Positions 1-11,280 of a stretch of 64,000 bases of DNA are shown here, piece by piece. The position numbers and the translations under genes were made by a program. Position 1 is the stretch's first letter; each line of letters begins with the position of its first letter. Under the pieces are notes generated by a model, which did no database searches, was not told where the DNA came from, and saw only the letters and a list, made by a program, of their open reading frames with translations. Source of the DNA: an uncultured Roseobacter sp. GTDB taxonomy: Bacteria; Pseudomonadota; Alphaproteobacteria; Rhodobacterales; Rhodobacteraceae. Location of the stretch: contig NZ_CANLNE010000001.1 in the NCBI RefSeq assembly GCF_947492555.1, positions 868,001-932,000 of the forward strand, in the 5' to 3' direction.

Positions 1-18
1 CGTTTCTCCGGTTTGTTC

Positions 19-894
19 TTACAGCGCTTCTGCGCCGGAAATGATTTCGATCAGCTCGTTGGTGATGACGGCCTGACGCGAGCGGTTGAATTCGATGGTC
101 AGCTTGTCGATCATCTCGCCTGCGTTCCGCGTCGCGTTATCCATCGCGGACATCCGCGCGCCTTGCTCGGACGCACCGTTCTCCAAGAGCCCTGCAAAGA
201 TTTGCGTGGCCACGCCGCGCGGCAGCAGGTCGGCCAGAATGGCCTCTTCGGACGGCTCGTAATCAAAGAGCGTGGAAGGCTCAGACCCTTCCTCTTCCTC
301 GAATGTGGCCGGGATGATCTGCTGCGCGGTCGGGATCTGGCTGACGACGTTCACGAACTTCGAATAAAAGAGCGTGGCCACATCGAATTCACCCGCATCG
401 AAACGTGCGAGCACATCCTTGGCAATACCCTGCGCGTCCGCGTATCCGACGCGTTTGACTTCGGTCAGATCTACGTGATCAATGTAAAGCGATCCGAAGT
501 CGCGCTTGAGTTGATCGCGACCTTTCTTGCCGACGGTGAGGATTTTTACCTCTTTGCCTTCGGCCAGAAGCTTTTGAGCGTGGCTACGGGCCAGTTTTGC
601 GATGTTCGAGTTAAAGCCGCCGCAGAGGCCGCGCTCGGAGGTCATCACGATCAGCAACTGTACCTTGTCACTGCCGGTACCCGACAGCAATTTGGGTGCA
701 GAATCCGATCCGCCCACCGATGCCGCCAACCCTGCCATCACGGCGTTGAACCGTTCCGTATAGGGGCGCGACTGTTCGGCAGCCTCCTGTGCACGGCGCA
801 GCTTTGCAGCTGCCACCATTTGCATCGCCTTGGTGATCTTGCGGGTCGATTTGACCGACTCGATCCTGTTTTTAAGGTCCTTAAGACTGGGCAT
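19..894 (-). CDS. atpG: ATP synthase F1 subunit gamma
   Basis: Central rotor stalk of the F1Fo ATP synthase, on the cytoplasmic face of the membrane. The 291-residue protein opens with the conserved gamma N-terminus ([20 protein letters not shown]) and ends with the matching C-terminal helix ([21 protein letters not shown]), the two helices that form the coiled-coil shaft. Length fits the family. It lies 11 bp downstream of atpA on the same strand, in the usual alphaproteobacterial order atpH-atpA-atpG; atpD should follow just beyond the left edge, since only 18 bp remain after the stop. Function is secure. Confidence 0.98.
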   Translation of the reverse strand: MPSLKDLKNRIESVKSTRKITKAMQMVAAAKLRRAQEAAEQSRPYTERFNAVMAGLAASVGGSDSAPKLLSGTGSDKVQLLIVMTSERGLCGGFNSNIAKLARSHAQKLLAEGKEVKILTVGKKGRDQLKRDFGSLYIDHVDLTEVKRVGYADAQGIAKDVLARFDAGEFDVATLFYSKFVNVVSQIPTAQQIIPATFEEEEGSEPSTLFDYEPSEEAILADLLPRGVATQIFAGLLENGASEQGARMSAMDNATRNAGEMIDKLTIEFNRSRQAVITNELIEIISGAEAL

Positions 895-905
895 GGGCCT
901 ACCTC

Positions 906-2444
<1,539 letters not shown>

Positions 2445-3005
2445 TTATCCGACCTCTTTCATTGCATTCTGGAGGGAATTCAGTTTCGCGCGGATCGAGG
2501 TATCAACCATGCGCGAACCAACTTTAACAATAAGACCGCCGATGAGGCTTTCATCCACGGTCGCATTGAGTGTTACGGTTTTGCCTGTGGAGGCCTTCAG
2601 TGTCTTGGCCAGCTTTTCAGCCTGCGTTTTCGTCAGCGCCTTGGCGGACACCACCTCGGCGGTCACCTCGCCCTTCTCGGCGGCAATGATGTCCCGCAGG
2701 GTTTTGACCAGTTGCGGCAGCACGAAGAGACGGCGCTTCTGCGCCATCAGCGCCAGTGTGTTGGCCAGCGTATCCGAAAGATCCATCTTCTTCGCGATGG
2801 CGGCAATCGCAGTGCCCTGTTCGTCGCGCGAATAGATCGGCGACTGGATCAAGGCACGGAAATCATCGCTGTCTGCAAGGGCAGACTGCAGCGCATCAAG
2901 ATCAGTTTCGAGAAATTTTAGAGCTTTGCCGTCCTTGGCAATCTCGTAGACTGCCGTGGCATAGCGCTCGGCAATACTTGTGGAAATCGAAGCTGGTTCT
3001 GACAC
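2445..3005 (-). CDS. atpH: ATP synthase F1 subunit delta
   Basis: Peripheral-stalk subunit linking the top of F1 to Fo. About 186 residues from a GTG start ([20 protein letters not shown]), a typical rhodobacteral AtpH N-terminus. The C-terminal part ([20 protein letters not shown]) is the delta signature. Two in-frame GTG codons lie close together; I chose the downstream one because GGAAGG sits about 7 nt before it, whereas it nearly touches the upstream GTG at 3011. First gene of the atpHAG(DC) operon as seen here. The Fo genes are not in the window, as is usual where F1 and Fo operons are separate. Confidence 0.95.
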   Translation of the reverse strand: MSEPASISTSIAERYATAVYEIAKDGKALKFLETDLDALQSALADSDDFRALIQSPIYSRDEQGTAIAAIAKKMDLSDTLANTLALMAQKRRLFVLPQLVKTLRDIIAAEKGEVTAEVVSAKALTKTQAEKLAKTLKASTGKTVTLNATVDESLIGGLIVKVGSRMVDTSIRAKLNSLQNAMKEVG

Positions 3006-3319
3006 GTCCACCCTTCCGATGTTCTGGCCCCGGATATGCGAAAAAATCGCGTCACCGAGAGTGTTGGCGCGGCTTGAATTAACTCAAGACGTCGAAATCA
3101 GCGGTGATGTAGCAGAGAGGCTCACACCCCGCAACATGAGATAGTGTAGAGCGTTTTTGGCTCTTTTCCCATGATTTCAGACGTTTGGCCCGGGTGCGAC
3201 CGTTTTGCCTCTCAGAAAGTTTGCGAAATGGCGCAATTATTGCGGCGTTTTGCGATTCCCACGCCCCGAATTTGGGCAAACGGCCCGATAGATAGCGAAC
3301 GGTGTGGATCGTTTAATCA
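3006..3319. other. intergenic region upstream of the atp operon
   Basis: About 310 bp without a convincing gene between atpH (leading left) and the 3' end of the methyltransferase gene. It should carry the atp operon promoter. A TACACT hexamer on the minus strand (3142-3147) could be a -10 element, but I see no good -35 at the right distance. An inverted repeat with CTTGA/TCAAG arms lies at 3073-3088, about 70 bp before atpH. I cannot assign either with confidence. Confidence 0.4.
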
Positions 3320-4054
3320 CTAAACCGGCTTGGCCGTTGGTTCCAGCACACCTGGCGCACGCAATTTCCGCGCAGGTTCGACTTTTCCCTTCGGCGGGTA
3401 GACCAGTTTCGTGGCTTCGACCATGAAGGCGCCCCCCGCCATCATCGTCGGCAGCCTGCGCCCCATCTTCTCGAACGCAGGGCCGGATTTCATCCACCAC
3501 CTTTTGGTCGAGGGCACCTGATAGAGCGCGCCCAGGTGACGTTCCGGCAGGAACTGATGTTTGCGGAGCTGGGTTTCCAGCTGTCCCGGCGAATAGGGCC
3601 GCCCGAAACCAAAAGGCGTACGGTCCCGTCTGGCCCAGAGGCCTGCGCGGTTGGGCACGATAAAGAGCGCCCTGCCACCCGGCCCCAGCACCCGCCAGCA
3701 TTCTTCCAGCAGATCAAAGGCGCGCTCAGAGGTCTCCAGCCCGTGCAGGACCACCAGCTTGTCTACATGGCCCGTTTCCAGCGGCCAGCAGGTTTCTTCG
3801 GTCAGCACCGAAACATTCGGCATATTGGCAGGCCAGGGCATCACTCCTTGCGGCCCCGGCATCAGCGCCATGACCCGTCGCGCCTCTTTTAGGTACGGGC
3901 GCAACAAGGGCGCGGCAAACCCGTATCCCACCACTGTCTGCCCCTTGGCCTCTGGCCAGAGCTCCAGCATGCGCCCCCGCAGGCTCGCCTGCGCCGCGCG
4001 GCCAAGCGCGGAGCGGTAATAGAAATTACGCAGGTCTTGCACGTCCAGATGCAT
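3320..4054 (-). CDS. class I SAM-dependent methyltransferase
   Basis: Putative SAM methyltransferase of unknown substrate, about 244 residues. After the N-terminal [19 protein letters not shown] comes a Rossmann-type core with a weakly conserved motif I ([15 protein letters not shown]) and the later strand-helix block [18 protein letters not shown], characteristic of the Methyltransf_11 type. Up to six residues could be added upstream (ATG at 4072 or 4069); I prefer the internal ATG because the conserved sequence begins there. It is divergent from gloB across about 60 bp. The substrate cannot be read from sequence. Confidence 0.8.
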   Translation of the reverse strand: MHLDVQDLRNFYYRSALGRAAQASLRGRMLELWPEAKGQTVVGYGFAAPLLRPYLKEARRVMALMPGPQGVMPWPANMPNVSVLTEETCWPLETGHVDKLVVLHGLETSERAFDLLEECWRVLGPGGRALFIVPNRAGLWARRDRTPFGFGRPYSPGQLETQLRKHQFLPERHLGALYQVPSTKRWWMKSGPAFEKMGRRLPTMMAGGAFMVEATKLVYPPKGKVEPARKLRAPGVLEPTAKPV

Positions 4055-4117
4055 TGCAGCCCGTCTCATCATGGGTCACTGTTGCAGACAGTGTCGCAAA
4101 CCTGTCGGAGAATGGCC

Positions 4118-4885
4118 ATGGCTCTTGAAATCGCAACCATCCCCTGCCTGTCGGATAACTACGCATTTTTGCTGCACGACAGCGAGACCAGCGAAACCGC
4201 CCTTATCGATGTGCCGGAATCCGCCCCGATCCTGCAGGCCACACAAGAACGGGGTTGGAAGATCAGTGAGGTGTGGATCACGCATCATCATGATGATCAT
4301 GTACAGGGGCTGGGCGACATCCTGAAAGAAAACAAGGCAACGGTGCGCGGGGCCAAGGCAGACGCGCATCGCCTGCCCCCGCTTGATGCGGCCCACAACG
4401 GGGAGGATGAACTTGAATTTGCCGGGCACAAGGTGCAGGTTCTCGACGTCTCCGGCCACACAAACGGCCACATCGCCTATTATGTGGAGGCAGCCAGTGC
4501 GGTTTTCACGGCAGACAGCCTGATGGCGCTCGGGTGCGGGCGGCTGTTCGAAGGCTCGCCAGAACAGATGTGGGGATCGCTGAGCCGCCTGATGGCGCTA
4601 CCGGCGGACACAATCGTGTGTTCCGGCCATGAATACACCGCATCCAATGCTAAGTTCGCCTTAACTATTGATCCTCATAATCCCGAGCTTATATCTCGGA
4701 GCGACGCAATTGCTGCAGCCCGTGCTGCTGGCAAGGCAACAGTTCCTTCAACCCTGGCGCTTGAGATGGCAACAAACCCGTTTCTGCGCGCCTCTGACCC
4801 TGATATTCGCGCCCGCCTGGGCATGACAGACGCACGTGATGTCGAGGTCTTCGCCGAAATACGCGCCCGCAAGGACGCCTTCTAA
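4118..4885 (+). CDS. gloB: hydroxyacylglutathione hydrolase (glyoxalase II)
   Basis: Hydrolyses S-lactoylglutathione to D-lactate and glutathione, the second step of methylglyoxal detoxification in the cytoplasm. The 255-residue protein has the metallo-beta-lactamase metal motif THHHDDHVQG near residue 55, the later metal ligands in SGHTNGHIAYY and FTADSL, and the glyoxalase II C-terminal domain with CSGHEYTASNAKFAL. The start is the second of two nearby ATGs: CGGAG lies about 7 nt before it but overlaps the spacing of the first (4112). Upstream in-frame extensions lack family similarity. Confidence 0.95.
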   Translation: MALEIATIPCLSDNYAFLLHDSETSETALIDVPESAPILQATQERGWKISEVWITHHHDDHVQGLGDILKENKATVRGAKADAHRLPPLDAAHNGEDELEFAGHKVQVLDVSGHTNGHIAYYVEAASAVFTADSLMALGCGRLFEGSPEQMWGSLSRLMALPADTIVCSGHEYTASNAKFALTIDPHNPELISRSDAIAAARAAGKATVPSTLALEMATNPFLRASDPDIRARLGMTDARDVEVFAEIRARKDAF

Positions 4886-5046
4886 CGCCGAAATCGCAGT
4901 CTTTCATGTCCGGTTCACACAATTTGTGACCGCAAAAGTGAAGAAAAAACTTGAAGCGGCGCTGCGATCAACCAAACTCTAATACTATGAGGCCATGGTC
5001 GGCTTACGGATCGGCATCAATCAGATCCTCAACCGACCCCGATCAG

Positions 5047-5052
5047 AAGGAG
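5047..5052 (+). promoter_or_regulatory. ribosome binding site fixing the clpA GTG start
   Basis: AAGGAG lies 8 nt before a GTG codon at 5061, where the protein begins (M)[17 protein letters not shown], the conserved start of alphaproteobacterial ClpA. An in-frame ATG further upstream at 4995 would add 22 residues without family similarity, so the GTG is preferred. Confidence 0.8.
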
Positions 5053-5060
5053 CACAGCCC

Positions 5061-7382
5061 GTGCCTTCATTTTCGACCACACTGGAACAGGCAATACATT
5101 CCGCGCTGGCGCTGGCCAATGCCCGGCGCCATGAATTCGCCACGCTTGAGCACCTTTTGCTGGCCCTGATCGACGAACCGGACGCGACCCGCGTCATGAA
5201 GGCCTGCAGCGTCGATATCGACGATTTGCGCGCCACGCTGGTGGAATTCGTTGACGAGGACCTCAGCAACCTTGTGACGGATGTCGATGGTTCCGAAGCC
5301 GTGCCCACAGCCGCTTTCCAGCGGGTCATTCAACGCGCCGCCATTCACGTGCAGTCCTCCGGGCGCACGGAGGTTACCGGCGCTAACGTTCTGGTCGCGA
5401 TCTTTGCCGAGCGCGAGAGCAATGCCGCCTACTTCCTGCAGGAGCAGGATATGACGCGCTATGACGCGGTGAATTTCATCGCCCATGGAGTCGCGAAGGA
5501 CCCGGCCTATGGCGAACAGCGCCCGGTTTCCGGCGCGCCGGAGCATGAGGAAGAGGCGCAGGGCGTCACCGAGGGCGAAAAGAAAGAGAGCGCGCTTGAG
5601 AAATACTGTGTCGATCTGAACGCCAAATCCCGCGAAGGCGATATTGACCCGCTGATTGGCCGCGATGCGGAAGTGGAACGTTGCATTCAGGTACTTTGCC
5701 GCCGCCGCAAGAACAATCCGCTGCTGGTGGGTGATCCGGGCGTGGGCAAAACCGCGATTGCGGAAGGTCTGGCGCGCAAGATCGTTGCTGGAGAGACGCC
5801 TGAGGTGTTGGAGAATACGACGATCTACTCGCTCGATATGGGCGCTTTGTTGGCGGGTACACGCTACCGAGGTGATTTCGAGGAGCGGCTGAAGGCTGTC
5901 GTCGCCGAATTGGAACAGCACGAAGATGCGGTGCTCTTCATCGACGAGATTCATACGGTGATCGGCGCAGGCGCAACCTCGGGCGGTGCGATGGATGCCT
6001 CCAACCTGCTGAAACCCGCGCTCGCGGGCGGCAAGCTGCGCACCATGGGCTCGACCACCTACAAGGAATTCCGTCAGCATTTCGAAAAAGACCGCGCGCT
6101 GAGCCGCCGGTTCCAGAAGATCGACGTAAACGAGCCTTCGGTCGAGGATGCGGTGAAAATCCTGCGCGGGTTGAAGCCCTATTTCGAGGATCACCATTCG
6201 GTGAAATACACCGCCGACGCGATCAAGACGTCGGTGGAGCTGGCATCGCGCTACATCAATGATCGCAAGCTGCCAGATTCGGCCATCGATGTGATCGATG
6301 AGGCGGGTGCCGCTCAGCACCTGGTTGTGGCAGCCAAGCGGCGCAAGACCATCGGCACCAAGGAGATCGAGAATGTGGTGGCCAAGATCGCCCGCATTCC
6401 ACCGAAGAACGTCTCCAAGGACGATGCGGAGGTGCTGAAGGACCTCGAAGCATCGCTTAAGCGCGTGGTGTTCGGGCAGGACAATGCCATCGAGGCGCTC
6501 TCCTCGGCGATCAAGCTTGCACGAGCAGGCCTGCGCGAGCCGGAGAAACCCATCGGCAACTACCTCTTTGCGGGCCCGACCGGCGTTGGCAAGACGGAAG
6601 TGGCAAAGCAACTTGCAGATACGCTCGGTGTGGAACTGTTGCGCTTCGATATGTCTGAGTACATGGAGAAACACGCGGTTTCCCGCCTGATCGGCGCGCC
6701 TCCGGGGTACGTCGGCTTCGACCAGGGCGGCATGCTGACGGATGGTGTGGACCAGCACCCGCACTGCGTGCTGCTGCTCGACGAGATGGAGAAAGCGCAC
6801 CCGGATGTCTACAACATCCTGCTGCAGGTGATGGATCACGGCAAGCTGACCGATCACAATGGTCGGACGGTCGATTTCCGTAATGTCGTGCTCATCATGA
6901 CCTCGAACGCCGGCGCAGCTGAGCAGGCCAAGGAGGCCATCGGCTTTGGGCGTGACCGCCGCGAGGGCGAGGATACGGCAGCCATTGAGCGGACGTTCAC
7001 ACCGGAATTCCGCAACCGATTGGATGCCGTCATCAGCTTCGCACCGCTGCCGAAAGAGGTTATCCTGCGGGTTGTCGAAAAGTTCGTGTTGCAACTGGAA
7101 GCCCAGCTAATGGATCGCAATGTTACCATCGAGCTCACCAAACCAGCTGCAGAATGGCTGGCAGACAAGGGTTATGACAGCAAGATGGGCGCGCGCCCAC
7201 TAGGCCGCGTCATTCAGGAGCACATCAAGAAGCCATTGGCGGAGGACCTGCTCTTTGGCAAGCTCGCCAAAGGCGGCATCGTGAAGGTTGGGATAAAGGG
7301 CGGCGAGATCGATCTGAAGATCGAAGGCCCGGACAAGCCACGCCTCTCCGGGAACAAGCCACCGCTACTGACGGCAGAATAA
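5061..7382 (+). CDS. clpA: ATP-dependent Clp protease ATP-binding subunit ClpA
   Basis: AAA+ unfoldase that feeds substrates to ClpP. The 773-residue protein has the N-terminal Clp repeat domain (about 1-145), a first AAA+ module with [10 protein letters not shown] (near residue 222) and Walker B LFIDEIHT, then a second with [10 protein letters not shown] (near 510) and [15 protein letters not shown]. The loop in KEAIGFGRD corresponds to the IGL/IGF loop that docks on ClpP. No clpS adaptor gene lies directly upstream, unlike in many proteobacteria; the preceding gene is gloB. A strong terminator follows the stop codon. Start is GTG (see the RBS entry). Confidence 0.97.
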   Translation: MPSFSTTLEQAIHSALALANARRHEFATLEHLLLALIDEPDATRVMKACSVDIDDLRATLVEFVDEDLSNLVTDVDGSEAVPTAAFQRVIQRAAIHVQSSGRTEVTGANVLVAIFAERESNAAYFLQEQDMTRYDAVNFIAHGVAKDPAYGEQRPVSGAPEHEEEAQGVTEGEKKESALEKYCVDLNAKSREGDIDPLIGRDAEVERCIQVLCRRRKNNPLLVGDPGVGKTAIAEGLARKIVAGETPEVLENTTIYSLDMGALLAGTRYRGDFEERLKAVVAELEQHEDAVLFIDEIHTVIGAGATSGGAMDASNLLKPALAGGKLRTMGSTTYKEFRQHFEKDRALSRRFQKIDVNEPSVEDAVKILRGLKPYFEDHHSVKYTADAIKTSVELASRYINDRKLPDSAIDVIDEAGAAQHLVVAAKRRKTIGTKEIENVVAKIARIPPKNVSKDDAEVLKDLEASLKRVVFGQDNAIEALSSAIKLARAGLREPEKPIGNYLFAGPTGVGKTEVAKQLADTLGVELLRFDMSEYMEKHAVSRLIGAPPGYVGFDQGGMLTDGVDQHPHCVLLLDEMEKAHPDVYNILLQVMDHGKLTDHNGRTVDFRNVVLIMTSNAGAAEQAKEAIGFGRDRREGEDTAAIERTFTPEFRNRLDAVISFAPLPKEVILRVVEKFVLQLEAQLMDRNVTIELTKPAAEWLADKGYDSKMGARPLGRVIQEHIKKPLAEDLLFGKLAKGGIVKVGIKGGEIDLKIEGPDKPRLSGNKPPLLTAE

Positions 7383-7400
7383 GGTGGCCTGATCAGACTA

Positions 7401-7440
7401 ACGCCCGCGCCGGATCGACTGGCGGGGGCGTTTTCTTTTC
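7401..7440 (+). terminator. Rho-independent terminator after clpA
   Basis: An 11-bp stem (ACGCCCGCGCC pairing with GGCGGGGGCGT, one mismatch) with a 9-nt loop is followed by TTTTCTTTTC, 18 bp after the clpA stop. Stem strength and U-tract fit an intrinsic terminator. Confidence 0.88.
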
Positions 7441-7572
7441 TTGCCAAGCGGACGAGACAATGCACCAAACCCGCACCCATCGGCTGAAGGAGCAGTTTGT
7501 CCAGCAGTAATCTGCTAGGACAACACAACAGCGCCTCGGAGTATTGAATTTATCTCACCCGGACAAGCGCGG

Positions 7573-9417
7573 TCAGCGTTCGGTGAACTTCAACTCGATC
7601 CGCCGGTTCTGCGCACGTGCTTCTTCGGAATTGCCAGGCGCCACCGGTTGGTACTGTCCAAAACCGTTTGCGGCAAGGCGATCTGGAGGAATTCCCAAAG
7701 CCCCCACCATGTATTTCACCACGGAGAGAGCCCGCCCCTGACTCAACTCCCAGTTGTCTGCGTAACGCCCCGTCCCCAGTAATGGGACGTTGTCCGTATG
7801 CCCATCGACGCGCAGGACCCAGTTGATCTCCGGCGGGATGTCGTCTGCTACACTGGAGACAATTTCCGCGACCTTTGCCACTTCCTCGCGGCCCTCCGGC
7901 GACAGGGTCGCACTGGCTGGCGCAAAAAGCACCTCTGACGAAAACACAAAGCGGTCGCCCTCGATCCGCACCCCTTCCTGGCGGCCGAGCACATCACGCA
8001 ACCGACCGAAGAACTCGGAGCGGTATTGCTCGAGGTCTTTCGATTCCTCCGCCAGACGCGCCGCCTCTTCTGCGAGCCGCTTACGCTCGGCCTCCTCCAG
8101 ATCAGCGCGGCGGCGTTCCTCGGCAGCCACGCGGGCAAGTGCGGTGTTCAAATCCGATCCCAGTGACTGCAAGCGGACCTGCGACGCAGCATCCCGTGCC
8201 ACGGCATCGTCCAGCAAGGCCTGCAAATCGCCAAGCTGCGCGCGCAACGCTGCAACCTGCTGGTTGAGCAGCTCGGTCTGTCGCTGCGCCTCGGCGCTGA
8301 CTTCCTCCTCTTGCGCGAGCGCCTGACGCGCCTGTGCCAAAAGCGCCGCGCGGCGTTCGGCATCGGTGCTGTTGTCTATGGCCAAGGTTTCCGCCGCCAG
8401 TTTTGCAGCGAGCGCTTCTGCCAGACGCGTCCGCAGTTCTTCACGCTCCGCTCCGGACCGCTCGGCAGCTGCATCCAGTTCGGCCTGGAGCGCGCGTTCT
8501 GCGGCACGCAGGCTGTCGATTTCCTCACCCGCCGTATCCGCCGTCTCCTCCAGCCCTTCGATCCGAAGCAGTGCTGCCGCCAATTGCGTGTCGAGATCGC
8601 GCTCCGCCGCCCGCGCGGCGGCCAGAAGTGTCAAAGTGTCCTCAGCGTCCTTGCGCTGCGCTTCGAGCGCGAGCGTCATTGCTGTCAACTCTGCATCAGC
8701 ATTTCGCAGCCGATCCCGAAGTGCCTCGGCGGCCGCGGCTTCGGCCAGGCGCGCCGCCTCCTCGGCGCTGAGCGCCTCGCGTGCGTCGTCCAGTTCCGCA
8801 CCTAGCGTATCAACCTGCCCCTGCGCCTCAGCGTTGCGGGCGCGCAGATCGGCAACCAAAGCGTTCAAAGCATCCCGTCGCGCAGCCGCCAGCCGGGCGG
8901 CCTCCTCCTGCGCATCAATCTCACTGCGGGCGGAGGACAAGGCCAGGTTAAGCGCTTCCTGTGTGCTCAAGAGCTCGGCTTGCTCTGCTTCCAGGGCACT
9001 GACATCGCCCAATGCGGTGTCACGCTGCGCAATCAATGCAGCTACCTGCGCCTCGAAACCCGTGATCCGCGCGGCGGCCTCATCAAGGGCTGCGGCCTGA
9101 GCGTCGCGCGTCGCGGTCAGGGTCGCGATCCGCGCCTCCGCGTCCGTCAAAGAGGTGCGCAACTCTCCTACACGACCTTCCAGATCAGCCGAGGTCTGCC
9201 GCTCCAGACCCAGCGCCTGCGCCAGCGCGGCGACTTCACCTGCCAGTTGGTCGAGTTCGGTCTCCTGACCCGTAATCCGCTCTGTCAGCACGAATTGCAC
9301 CACCATGAAGATGGTCAACACGAACATCAGCACCAACAAAAGACCGGTCATCGCATCAACAAAACCCGGCCAGATGGACGCCTGAAAACGTGTGCCAGTG
9401 CGTCGTGACAGGGCCAT
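7573..9417 (-). CDS. MotB/OmpA-type stator protein with long coiled coil
   Basis: Inner-membrane protein anchored to peptidoglycan, 614 residues. One membrane helix lies near the N-terminus (about 18-43) with an acidic residue at its start (PGFVDAMTGLLLVLMF, Asp21), placed like the proton-carrying Asp of MotB, ExbD, TolR and ZorB. It is followed by roughly 430 residues of Ala/Glu/Arg-rich heptad-like coiled coil and a C-terminal OmpA/MotB peptidoglycan-binding domain (about 490-614) with VDGHTDNVP, a WELSQGRA stretch and the ending QNRRIELKF. It is 2 bp downstream of the ExbB/MotA-like gene, with which it surely forms a complex. The cellular role is unknown; a flagellar role is unlikely since no flagellar genes are nearby. 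Confidence 0.85.
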   Translation of the reverse strand: MALSRRTGTRFQASIWPGFVDAMTGLLLVLMFVLTIFMVVQFVLTERITGQETELDQLAGEVAALAQALGLERQTSADLEGRVGELRTSLTDAEARIATLTATRDAQAAALDEAAARITGFEAQVAALIAQRDTALGDVSALEAEQAELLSTQEALNLALSSARSEIDAQEEAARLAAARRDALNALVADLRARNAEAQGQVDTLGAELDDAREALSAEEAARLAEAAAAEALRDRLRNADAELTAMTLALEAQRKDAEDTLTLLAAARAAERDLDTQLAAALLRIEGLEETADTAGEEIDSLRAAERALQAELDAAAERSGAEREELRTRLAEALAAKLAAETLAIDNSTDAERRAALLAQARQALAQEEEVSAEAQRQTELLNQQVAALRAQLGDLQALLDDAVARDAASQVRLQSLGSDLNTALARVAAEERRRADLEEAERKRLAEEAARLAEESKDLEQYRSEFFGRLRDVLGRQEGVRIEGDRFVFSSEVLFAPASATLSPEGREEVAKVAEIVSSVADDIPPEINWVLRVDGHTDNVPLLGTGRYADNWELSQGRALSVVKYMVGALGIPPDRLAANGFGQYQPVAPGNSEEARAQNRRIELKFTER

Positions 9418-9419
9418 GG

Positions 9420-10607
9420 TTACCCATCCCCTGCGAGGGTGGTGTTGCCACTGCGGGGCCGTTTCCCGCGCATCGCCTCCGTCAACCGGGAGATGTCCAT
9501 GCGCAATTCAGCCATGCTTTCCTGACGCCCGGCGGAGATTTCTTCTAGAATGCGCAGCATCTGAACGTCGATGGACCGCAGGCGCATGCGGCTTTCTGCA
9601 TCGATCCCGCCGTCGCCCTGCCCCTGATTTTCAAGCGCGGAAATCAGCCGTTCCTGCCCTGCAGCAACCCGTTCAAGGGCCGCGCTGGCCGGATCCATGC
9701 CGTCCATCTTCTGCGTCATGCGCTCAATGGAACCGGCCAGCGTGCCGAGGTTTTCGTTGATCTCGGATCGGCTGACATCGGAATGCTGGAACATCTCCTG
9801 AAGACGCTCCATCTGTTCCACCATATGCTCGACCACACTGGCCAGCACACCCTGATCCCCCGCCGCCTCGTCGCCCGAGGTAAAGCCGACGCGGGTGATG
9901 GAACTCAGCCACTCTTCCAGTTCGCGGTAAAACCGGTTTTGACCATGCCCGGCAAAGAGCTCCAGCAGGCCCACGATCAGAGACCCGGCAAGACCAAGGA
10001 GCGAGGAGGCAAAGGCGACGCCCATCCCGCCGAGCTGCGCCTCAAGCCCGGTCATCAGACGGTTGAAGACCTGCACCCCGCCTTCGCCATCCTGCGGTGC
10101 GAGGCTGCGGATGGTGTCCACGACCGCCGGAACCGTCGTGGCAAGGCCGTAGAATGTCCCTAAAAGACCCAGAAAAATCAGCATGTTGACGATGTATCGC
10201 GTAATTTCGCGTGCTTCATCAATCCGGGTCGCTACTGAATCGAGAATTGACCGGGTCGAGGTTGCGCTGACCTGCATGCGCGCGCCACGCGACCGCAACA
10301 GCGAGGCAAGCGGCGCCAGAAGCTGCGGTGCCTGAATGCTCGTGTCCTGAGTGTCGGAGGCAAATCGTTCGATCCAGCGCACCGAGCCGATCAGTTGAAA
10401 CACCTGATAGAAGCAGGCCAGCACCCCGATGAAAAAGACGAAAATGATGAAGCCGTTCAGATAGGGGTTCGCCTCGAAAACCGGCAGCACGCGCGGCAAG
10501 GCCAGAAAACCGCCAAAGCCGGAAAGGGCTAGCACGATCAGCATCAGCGAGATTTGCCGCACCGGTTGCGAAAAGACCGGTCTCGCCTCTTGGTTGGGCC
10601 ACGCCAT
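9420..10607 (-). CDS. MotA/TolQ/ExbB-type proton channel protein
   Basis: About 395 residues, the probable A subunit of a proton-driven 5:2 motor with the OmpA-type protein encoded next. Four hydrophobic segments are visible: two near the N-terminus (about 17-39 and 50-72), then NMLIFLGLLGTFYGLATTV (near 140-160) and GVAFASSLLGLAGSLIVGLL (near 195-214); the last two carry the MotA/ExbB family pattern. A cytoplasmic tail of about 170 residues, rich in amphipathic helix, follows, longer than in ExbB or TolQ. Start is the second ATG, preceded by GGAG at 9 nt, rather than one 72 bp upstream. Confidence 0.85.
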   Translation of the reverse strand: MAWPNQEARPVFSQPVRQISLMLIVLALSGFGGFLALPRVLPVFEANPYLNGFIIFVFFIGVLACFYQVFQLIGSVRWIERFASDTQDTSIQAPQLLAPLASLLRSRGARMQVSATSTRSILDSVATRIDEAREITRYIVNMLIFLGLLGTFYGLATTVPAVVDTIRSLAPQDGEGGVQVFNRLMTGLEAQLGGMGVAFASSLLGLAGSLIVGLLELFAGHGQNRFYRELEEWLSSITRVGFTSGDEAAGDQGVLASVVEHMVEQMERLQEMFQHSDVSRSEINENLGTLAGSIERMTQKMDGMDPASAALERVAAGQERLISALENQGQGDGGIDAESRMRLRSIDVQMLRILEEISAGRQESMAELRMDISRLTEAMRGKRPRSGNTTLAGDG

Positions 10608-10683
10608 GCGCAATTGCTCCCCGCGCTTTATTCTTCTGCTCTGGCGGAAGCTTACACTGAAAACCGGGCCAAGGGCCAAGGAT

Positions 10684-11214
10684 TTATGCGCTCAGATGGC
10701 GCACCCGCTGGCTCAGCCATTCAAGGTCGGGATCATGCAGACCGATCTCTGTCAGATGGCTTGCCGTATTGTAAAGATATTCGGTGTTCGGGCCCATGCC
10801 ACCGGTCGCGCGGGCGATGATCTGCGCCTGCTCTTCCAGCGGCATGCCCCCACAATACTGGCGGTGCTCGCGGTTGATGATGTAAGCCAGCGCCTGTACC
10901 CGGCGTCCGTCCACCAGATCGACGTCCAGTTCCCGCTCAAGGTAAGCCGAAGAAATCAACTCGCGCTCGCGCAGATAAGCCAAAGTGGCCTCCTCTGCAC
11001 CCGCCCGCACGGCAAGGGCCACACCCTCACAGGCATGGGCGGGTTCCTCATCCAAAGCCAGCACAAGACCCGGATCGTCTTCGGTGCCGCGATGGTGAAT
11101 GGACCACATGCAGAAGGATCGCGAATAACCGGGCAGCTTGGCCACAACCTGCTCGGCCACGTCAAATCCGGGGTTCCACAACAGGCTGCCATAGCCGAAT
11201 ACCCACATCGTCAT
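10684..11214 (-). CDS. ChaC-like gamma-glutamylcyclotransferase
   Basis: Probably cleaves glutathione to 5-oxoproline and Cys-Gly. The protein of about 176 residues begins MTMWVFGYGSLLWNPGF, containing the YGSL substrate-loop motif of the cyclotransferase fold, and has the ChaC-like segments CMWSIHHRGTEDDPGLVLAL and LISSAYLERELDVDL. The Glu-containing segment in CEGVALAV could supply the catalytic acid. GGAG sits 10 nt before the chosen ATG. It is transcribed away from the DUF2125 gene at 11281. Glutathione-specific activity is inferred from family resemblance. Confidence 0.85.
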   Translation of the reverse strand: MTMWVFGYGSLLWNPGFDVAEQVVAKLPGYSRSFCMWSIHHRGTEDDPGLVLALDEEPAHACEGVALAVRAGAEEATLAYLRERELISSAYLERELDVDLVDGRRVQALAYIINREHRQYCGGMPLEEQAQIIARATGGMGPNTEYLYNTASHLTEIGLHDPDLEWLSQRVRHLSA

Positions 11215-11280
11215 CTTACTGGTTCTCCTTGGCTGCATTGCGTAAACCTCAATTCAACGGAAAACGCAAAGAGGTCTGCG

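Noticed and set aside
5067-7094. 675-codon open frame antisense to clpA
   Set aside because: Shadow of clpA on the opposite strand; composition dominated by His/Arg/Gly, no recognisable domain.
7573-10607. Zorya-type anti-phage defence system
   Set aside because: The pair resembles ZorA/ZorB in domain layout, but no ZorC, ZorD or ZorE-type helicase or nuclease gene is adjacent, the ZorB-like protein is far longer, and the surroundings are housekeeping genes.
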